Assembly (NCBI GenBank): GCA_964242595.1
Contig: CAXTBC010000010.1
Location: 8,054-72,053, forward strand
Source: BOG-908 sp964242595
GTDB taxonomy: Bacteria; Pseudomonadota; Alphaproteobacteria; Acetobacterales; Acetobacteraceae
Direction of reading: 5' to 3'
Length of the DNA: 64,000 nucleotides
In this document: one piece after another, positions 60,819 to 64,000 of the stretch
How the letters are laid out: every line of letters begins with the position of its first letter
How positions within the stretch are numbered: the stretch's first letter is position 1
The notes under the pieces: generated by a model
Database searches by the model: none
Told to the model about the DNA's origin: nothing
Seen by the model: only the letters and a program-made list of their open reading frames with translations
Position numbers and translations under genes: made by a program

Positions 60819-63800
60819 ATGACAGCCCAGCTCAACCGCCTGCGCATCGCCGGCTTCAAGAGCTTCGCCGAGCCGGTCAGCCTGGACATCCTGCCGGGGC
60901 TAACCGGCATCGTCGGCCCCAACGGCTGCGGCAAGTCCAACGTGGTGGAAGCCTTGCGCTGGGCGATGGGCGAAACCAGTGCCAAGTCGCTGCGCGGCGG
61001 CGAGATGGACGACGTGATCTTCGCCGGCACCACCGCGCGCGCCAGCCGCAACCTGGCCGAGGTGACGATCACCCTCGGCGGCACCCTGCCCTCCCCCTAC
61101 GACGCCGAGGCGGAGCTGGCGGTGACGCGGCGGATCGAGCGCGGCGCCGGCAGCCAGTTCCGCGCCAACGGGCGGGAGCTGCGGGCGCGCGACGTGCAAA
61201 CGCTGTATGCCGACCTGGCCAGCGGCGCGCGATCCTCCGGCATGGTCAGCCAGGGCCGGGTCGCAACACTGGTGAACGCAAGGCCGGAGGAGCGGCGCCA
61301 GGTGCTCGAGGAAGCGGCCGGCATCACCGGCCTGCACGCAAGGCGGCACGAGGCGGAGCTGAAGCTGCGCGCGGCCGAGCAGAACCTGGCGCGCGCCGAG
61401 GATTTGCGGGTGCAGCTGGAAGGCGCGCAGGAGGGCATGCGCAAGCAGGCCCGGCAGGCGGCGCGCTACCGCAACATCTCTGACCTGGTGCGGGCGGCCG
61501 AGGCCGAGCACCTGGCCGTGCTGCTGGCCGGCGCCCAAGGCACGCTGACGGACGCCGAGGCGGCCTACGCCACGGCCCGGGCGGCGGTCGCTGCGGCCGG
61601 CGATGCGGCGGCTTCGGCCGGCGCGGCACTGGCCGAAGCCGAGGCCGCCCTGCCCGGCCCGCGCGAGGCGTTGGCCGAGTCGGGTCGACTGCTGGAGCGG
61701 CGGCGGATCACCGCCGAGGGGCTGGCCGCCGAGGCCGAGCGCGCCGCCCACGCCGCGGCCGAAGCCGAGCACCGCGTCTTGGAACTGGAAGCCGACCTGG
61801 ATGCCGCCGAGCGGGCGCAGGCGGACACCGGCGCTTCGGTGGCACGCCTGCAGGCGGAAGCGGCGCGACTGGAGGCGACGCTGGCGGATCTGCCGGCACA
61901 GCTTGGCCGCGCCAGGGCGGCGCACGAGGCGGCCACGCATTTGGACGCGGTGATGCAGGCGGGGGCAGAGCAGGCGGCACGTGCGGCGATGGAGGCAAGT
62001 GTCGCGACCGCGCAGGCCGGCGCCGTGCACGAGGCGGCCGGGCGCCGACTGGCCGAGTGCCAGGCGGCGCTGCAAGCCGCCGCGGCGGGCGAGGCCGAGG
62101 TCCAGGCCGGCTTGGTCGGTCCGCAGGCGGTAGCCGACGCCGCCTCGTTGAGCACGGCCGCCGAGGATGCGGTGGCCGAGGCCCGCGTCGCGCTGGACGA
62201 GGCGGACGCGGCCCGCACCGCCGCAGCGGCAGCGCTGGCCGAAGCCCGCATCCAGGCGGCACAGGCCGAAGCGTCTCACTACGCCGCTGGGCAGGCGGTG
62301 CGTGCGGCGGATGAACGGCAGCAGCGGCTGGCGCGCTCGCTGGCCGTTTCGCGCAAGGCCATGCAGGCGCTGCTGGCCGGACGGGTGGACGCCGACGGCC
62401 TGGCGCAGGGCCGTGCGCGTGCGACCGAGGCTCGCATTGCGCTGGACTCCCGCGAGCGTGGCCACGATGCCTGCGAGCGGGCCTTGACGGCGGCGCGACA
62501 GGTGGCGGCCGAGGCGGCGCGGACCCTGTCCGACCGGCGTGCCGACGCAACCCGCGCTACGGCGGCACTGGCTGAAGCGGACGCGCGCGCGGCACGGCTC
62601 GGCAAGGAGGCCGACGACGCTCGTGCTGCGCTGGACGAGGCCGGGCGCGCGCTGCCCAACCCGGCCGTGCTGGCCGCCAGCGCGGCGGCGTCGACAGCGG
62701 CCGAACAGGATTTGGCGGCGCAGCACGCGGCCTGGCAGGCGGCCAGAGCAGCGGCGGCGGCGGCCGAAGCACAGGCGGCGACGCTGCGGCAGGCTTGCGA
62801 CGCGGCTCGGTCCGAGGCGGCCAGGCTGCAAGGCGCGGCGGCCGGTCTGGCGCAAGGCGTTGAAGGCGAGGTGGCGGACGGGCCCGACCCTGTGCTGTCC
62901 GCCATGGCGGTGCCGGAGGGGTTGGAGGCAGCCCTGGGCGCGGCGCTGGGCGAAGCCAGCCAGGCCTCCCTCGACGCGGGCAGCGACCAGTTCTGGCGCC
63001 TGACGGTGGCCAGCCTGCCTGCCGCGATGCCCGACGGCGCGGTGCCGCTCGCCGGCCTGGTCCAGGCGCCGCCGGCGCTCGGCCGTGCCCTGGCGCACGT
63101 GGCGCTGCTGGCGGACGGCACGGACGGCGACGCGGTGCAGGACGCGCTGCCGCCGGGGATGCTCGCCGTCACGCGCCAGGGAGCGTGCTGGCGTTGGGAC
63201 GGCCTGGTGACGCGTGCCGGGGCGCCGAACCCGGCGGCCCTCCGCCTGGCCCAGCGCCGCCGCCTGGCCGAAGCCTGCGCGGCACGCGAGGCGGCGCTGG
63301 CCGGGGCGGAGGCTGCGTCCAGCCGCCTGGCACAGGCGGCCGGAACGGCAGCGGCGGCAGGGGCGGCCGAAGCGCAGGGCCGCGCTGCGCACGGTCAGGC
63401 TGAAACGGCGTGGCGCGCCGCGCGGAATGCCCATCAGCAGCTCGCCGGGCAAGCGGCGATGGCCGAGGCACGGCAGGCGGCGCTGGCACCGGTGGTGCAG
63501 CGCCTGGACGTGGCACTTGCGGCGGCGCTGGAAGCACAGGCCGCGGCGCGGCCAGCGGCCGGTCCGCTGCCGGATGAGGAGCTGGCAACGGCCGCACGCG
63601 CCGCCGCAGCCGAGGCCGAGGCGGCTGCCGGAACGCTCGAGGCGGCGCGCCGGGACCGCCAGGCGGCACGCACCGCCCTGGCCGAGGCCGACGAGGACGC
63701 GGCGCGAACCGCACGCAAGGCGGCCGAGACCGAAGCGCGGATCGCCGCCTCCACCCCGGCCCTGCACGATCTGGAGGCAGAAACGAGCTCGGCGGCGCTG

Positions 63801-64000
63801 CGGGTGGAGGAAGCCCGTACGGCGACCGCCGCGTTGCCCGCCCTGGACGCGACCAGGGACGTGCTGGCCACCGCGCAGGCGGGCGACGCGGCGGCCGGTG
63901 CACGGCAGGCAACGGCCCGTGCGGCCCGCGCGGCGGCTGAGGCCGGGCTGGACGGCGCCCGCCGGACCCACACCGCGCTAGCGGCCCGGCAGACCGAGGC
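60819..64000 (+). CDS. smc: chromosome segregation protein SMC, N-terminal part (continues past the window)
   Basis: 1060 codons are visible with no stop. Walker A at 33-40 (IVGPNGCGKSNVVEALRWAM), then SLRGGEMDDVIFAGT, the Q-rich ARSSGMVSQGRVATLVNARP and EERRQVLEEAAGITGLHARR of the SMC head. Long coiled-coil arms of unusual Ala/Glu/Arg richness follow, and a hinge at about 690-790 (PEGLEAALGAALGEASQASL). The C-terminal head with signature and Walker B lies beyond the window. SMC with ScpAB compacts and aligns sister chromosomes. No ribosome-binding site precedes the ATG; the leader is formed by a family A repeat. Confidence 0.96.
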   Translation, partial: MTAQLNRLRIAGFKSFAEPVSLDILPGLTGIVGPNGCGKSNVVEALRWAMGETSAKSLRGGEMDDVIFAGTTARASRNLAEVTITLGGTLPSPYDAEAELAVTRRIERGAGSQFRANGRELRARDVQTLYADLASGARSSGMVSQGRVATLVNARPEERRQVLEEAAGITGLHARRHEAELKLRAAEQNLARAEDLRVQLEGAQEGMRKQARQAARYRNISDLVRAAEAEHLAVLLAGAQGTLTDAEAAYATARAAVAAAGDAAASAGAALAEAEAALPGPREALAESGRLLERRRITAEGLAAEAERAAHAAAEAEHRVLELEADLDAAERAQADTGASVARLQAEAARLEATLADLPAQLGRARAAHEAATHLDAVMQAGAEQAARAAMEASVATAQAGAVHEAAGRRLAECQAALQAAAAGEAEVQAGLVGPQAVADAASLSTAAEDAVAEARVALDEADAARTAAAAALAEARIQAAQAEASHYAAGQAVRAADERQQRLARSLAVSRKAMQALLAGRVDADGLAQGRARATEARIALDSRERGHDACERALTAARQVAAEAARTLSDRRADATRATAALAEADARAARLGKEADDARAALDEAGRALPNPAVLAASAAASTAAEQDLAAQHAAWQAARAAAAAAEAQAATLRQACDAARSEAARLQGAAAGLAQGVEGEVADGPDPVLSAMAVPEGLEAALGAALGEASQASLDAGSDQFWRLTVASLPAAMPDGAVPLAGLVQAPPALGRALAHVALLADGTDGDAVQDALPPGMLAVTRQGACWRWDGLVTRAGAPNPAALRLAQRRRLAEACAAREAALAGAEAASSRLAQAAGTAAAAGAAEAQGRAAHGQAETAWRAARNAHQQLAGQAAMAEARQAALAPVVQRLDVALAAALEAQAAARPAAGPLPDEELATAARAAAAEAEAAAGTLEAARRDRQAARTALAEADEDAARTARKAAETEARIAASTPALHDLEAETSSAALRVEEARTATAALPALDATRDVLATAQAGDAAAGARQATARAARAAAEAGLDGARRTHTALAARQTE

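Noticed and set aside
1..64000. tRNA, rRNA and riboswitch genes
   Set aside because: No cloverleaf-like or conserved rRNA sequence and no known riboswitch core was recognised on either strand by reading; a dedicated covariance scan would be needed to exclude them fully.

Overview
The window is GC-rich (about two thirds G+C by eye) chromosomal DNA from an alphaproteobacterium, most likely Acetobacteraceae or a close relative. The evidence is gene content and order (lysC next to a nitronate monooxygenase, ptsP and ubiG; a DsbA-type gene before smc; a TTG-started beta-strand-repeat protein), codon bias, and a small mobile element with IS1031/IS5-type ends and a TAA target duplication. The family assignment is an inference. 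No rRNA, tRNA or CRISPR was seen.

Layout. 1-2179: stress kinase prkA followed by yeaH (cut by the window edge). 2180-4309: mostly decayed DNA with the fossil of an acyl-CoA synthetase. 4310-11689: one secreted 2459-residue protein with a GH2-type module at one end, a GH64 beta-1,3-glucanase at the other, and Ig-like, F5/8-C, Lcl and malectin modules between. 11690-13269: an IS630 fossil and a lone Rieske gene. 13533-19705: exopolysaccharide chain-length protein, VOC pseudogene, cytochrome P450, GT4 glycosyltransferase, lipoprotein and DUF72 protein. 20071-22799: outer-membrane protein, WrbA-type flavoprotein, phosphodiesterase. 23308-27040: ssuADCB sulfonate operon. 27135-30240: degenerate SDR, folB, uvrC. 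30376-34077: an accessory island with a low-GC Schlafen/AlbA_2 protein, a three-gene overlapping cluster of unknown function and a peptidoglycan-binding fragment. 34128-47010: lipid-type catabolism (SDR, TesB, thiolase, alpha/beta hydrolase, tandem-TetR regulator, TonB receptor, MFS carrier, two PhyH dioxygenases). 47257-48950: LOV-type blue-light histidine kinase divergent from a single-domain response regulator. 49340-55533: ptsP, nitronate monooxygenase, lysC, ubiG, small membrane protein. 55646-64000: beta-strand-repeat protein, DsbA-like protein, smc (runs off the end).

The most striking non-coding content is two dispersed repeat families. Family A (20 units) is an A/T-rich double hairpin whose stem bases covary between copies. 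It sits mostly at junctions between genes in the same direction, and six loci hold two units face to face. Family B (7 main copies plus fragments) is a GC-rich palindromic unit of about 140 bp found almost only between convergent genes. One family B copy is split by a 150-bp MITE, and the undisturbed target is visible in another copy.

Candidates for a new system are the overlapping trio at 32021-33842 (possible effector/immunity cassette), the TonB receptor-MFS-PhyH-PhyH cassette with its double TetR regulator, and the GH2/GH64 fusion enzyme.
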